From NCBI GenBank assembly GCA_003506735.1, contig DNYS01000025.1:1-6227 (forward strand): 6,227 nucleotides of DNA. Reading direction: 5' to 3'. Position numbers and translations under genes: made by a program. Source of the DNA: Nitrospinota bacterium (GTDB taxonomy: Bacteria; UBA8248). A model generated the notes under the pieces. The model did no database searches and was not told the DNA's origin. It worked only from the letters and a program-made list of their open reading frames with translations. Position 1 is the stretch's first letter. Every line of letters begins with the position of its first letter. Shown one piece after another: positions 5,941 through 6,227 of this stretch.

Positions 5941-6227
5941 ATGACGCAGAAAATTCGAATCACGGCCGGAGAGGTCGAAATGGAGGCCCATCTTCTGGAG
6001 GCCCCCACGGCCGCCCTGCTCTGGGAGACCCTGCCTATCCAGGGCCGGGTCAGCCTCTGGGGCGAGGAGATCTACTTCGCCATCCCCCTCGAGGCCCCCG
6101 CCGAGCCCTCCGCCCGCGAGGAGATGGAGCCGGGCGAGATCGCCTACTGGCCCCCGGGCAAGGCCTTTTGCATCTTCTTCGGCAAAACCCCGGCCAGCAC
6201 GGGCGATGCCCCCCGCGCGGCGAGCCC
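5941..6227 (+). CDS. Cyclophilin-like fold protein (TM1367/DUF369 type), cut by the right edge
   Basis: The frame is open from the ATG to the window end (95 whole codons, no stop). The motifs WGEEIYF at residues 40-46 and AYWPPGKAFCIFFGKTP at 68-84 are the hallmark of the small bacterial and archaeal proteins with a cyclophilin-like beta-barrel typified by Thermotoga TM1367 (Pfam Cyclophil_like). Those proteins are about 120-125 residues, so roughly the last 25-30 are missing here. They lack a demonstrated prolyl isomerase activity and their ligand is unknown, so no function is claimed. There is no signal peptide or membrane segment, which points to the cytoplasm. The start is supported by a GGGAAAG ribosome-binding stretch a few bases upstream and by absence of any other in-frame start back to 5881. 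The gene is transcribed away from the prenyl synthase operon across a 207-base gap. Confidence 0.88.
   Translation, partial: MTQKIRITAGEVEMEAHLLEAPTAALLWETLPIQGRVSLWGEEIYFAIPLEAPAEPSAREEMEPGEIAYWPPGKAFCIFFGKTPASTGDAPRAAS

Overview
This window is a compact, high-GC piece of bacterial chromosome (GC in the mid-60s by eye), almost wholly coding. The bacterium is probably Gram-negative-like, because the prenyl synthase resembles the IspB type that makes quinone side chains. The sequence alone does not fix the phylum. High-GC uncultured lineages such as deltaproteobacteria-like, Tectomicrobia or Rokubacteria groups would fit, but that is only an impression. I see no tRNA, rRNA, CRISPR, insertion sequence or phage gene.

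Five genes lie head to tail on the minus strand and read from right to left: an IspB-like long-chain polyprenyl diphosphate synthase (5733-4756), a Maf nucleotide pyrophosphatase (4699-4100), a class I/II PLP aminotransferase (4087-2918), a D-2-hydroxyacid dehydrogenase (2921-1914), and a HyuA-type hydantoinase/oxoprolinase ATP-binding subunit (1894 to beyond the left edge). Gaps are 56, 12, -4 and 19 bases, so they are probably one transcription unit. A good sigma70-type promoter (TTGACA, 17-base spacer, GAAAAT) lies in the 207-base gap upstream of the first gene. On the other side of that gap, reading rightward, a TM1367-like cyclophilin-fold protein starts at 5941 and is cut by the right edge.

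The most notable point is at the left edge. The HyuA frame stops at 95-97 after 599 residues, yet the next reading frame continues at once with clear HyuA C-terminal sequence (VYERDLL...GD.F.GPAVV.E). The gene is therefore split by a -1 frame change, and the two frames meet at an ATGA stop/start overlap. It may be a one-base sequence error, a real mutation, or a two-piece gene joined by translational coupling.

Functionally the unit mixes housekeeping genes (prenyl synthase, Maf) with three enzymes that could form an amino-acid salvage route: HyuA-dependent ring opening to an amino acid, transamination to a 2-oxo acid, and reduction to a 2-hydroxy acid. That linkage is inferred from gene order, not shown by sequence.
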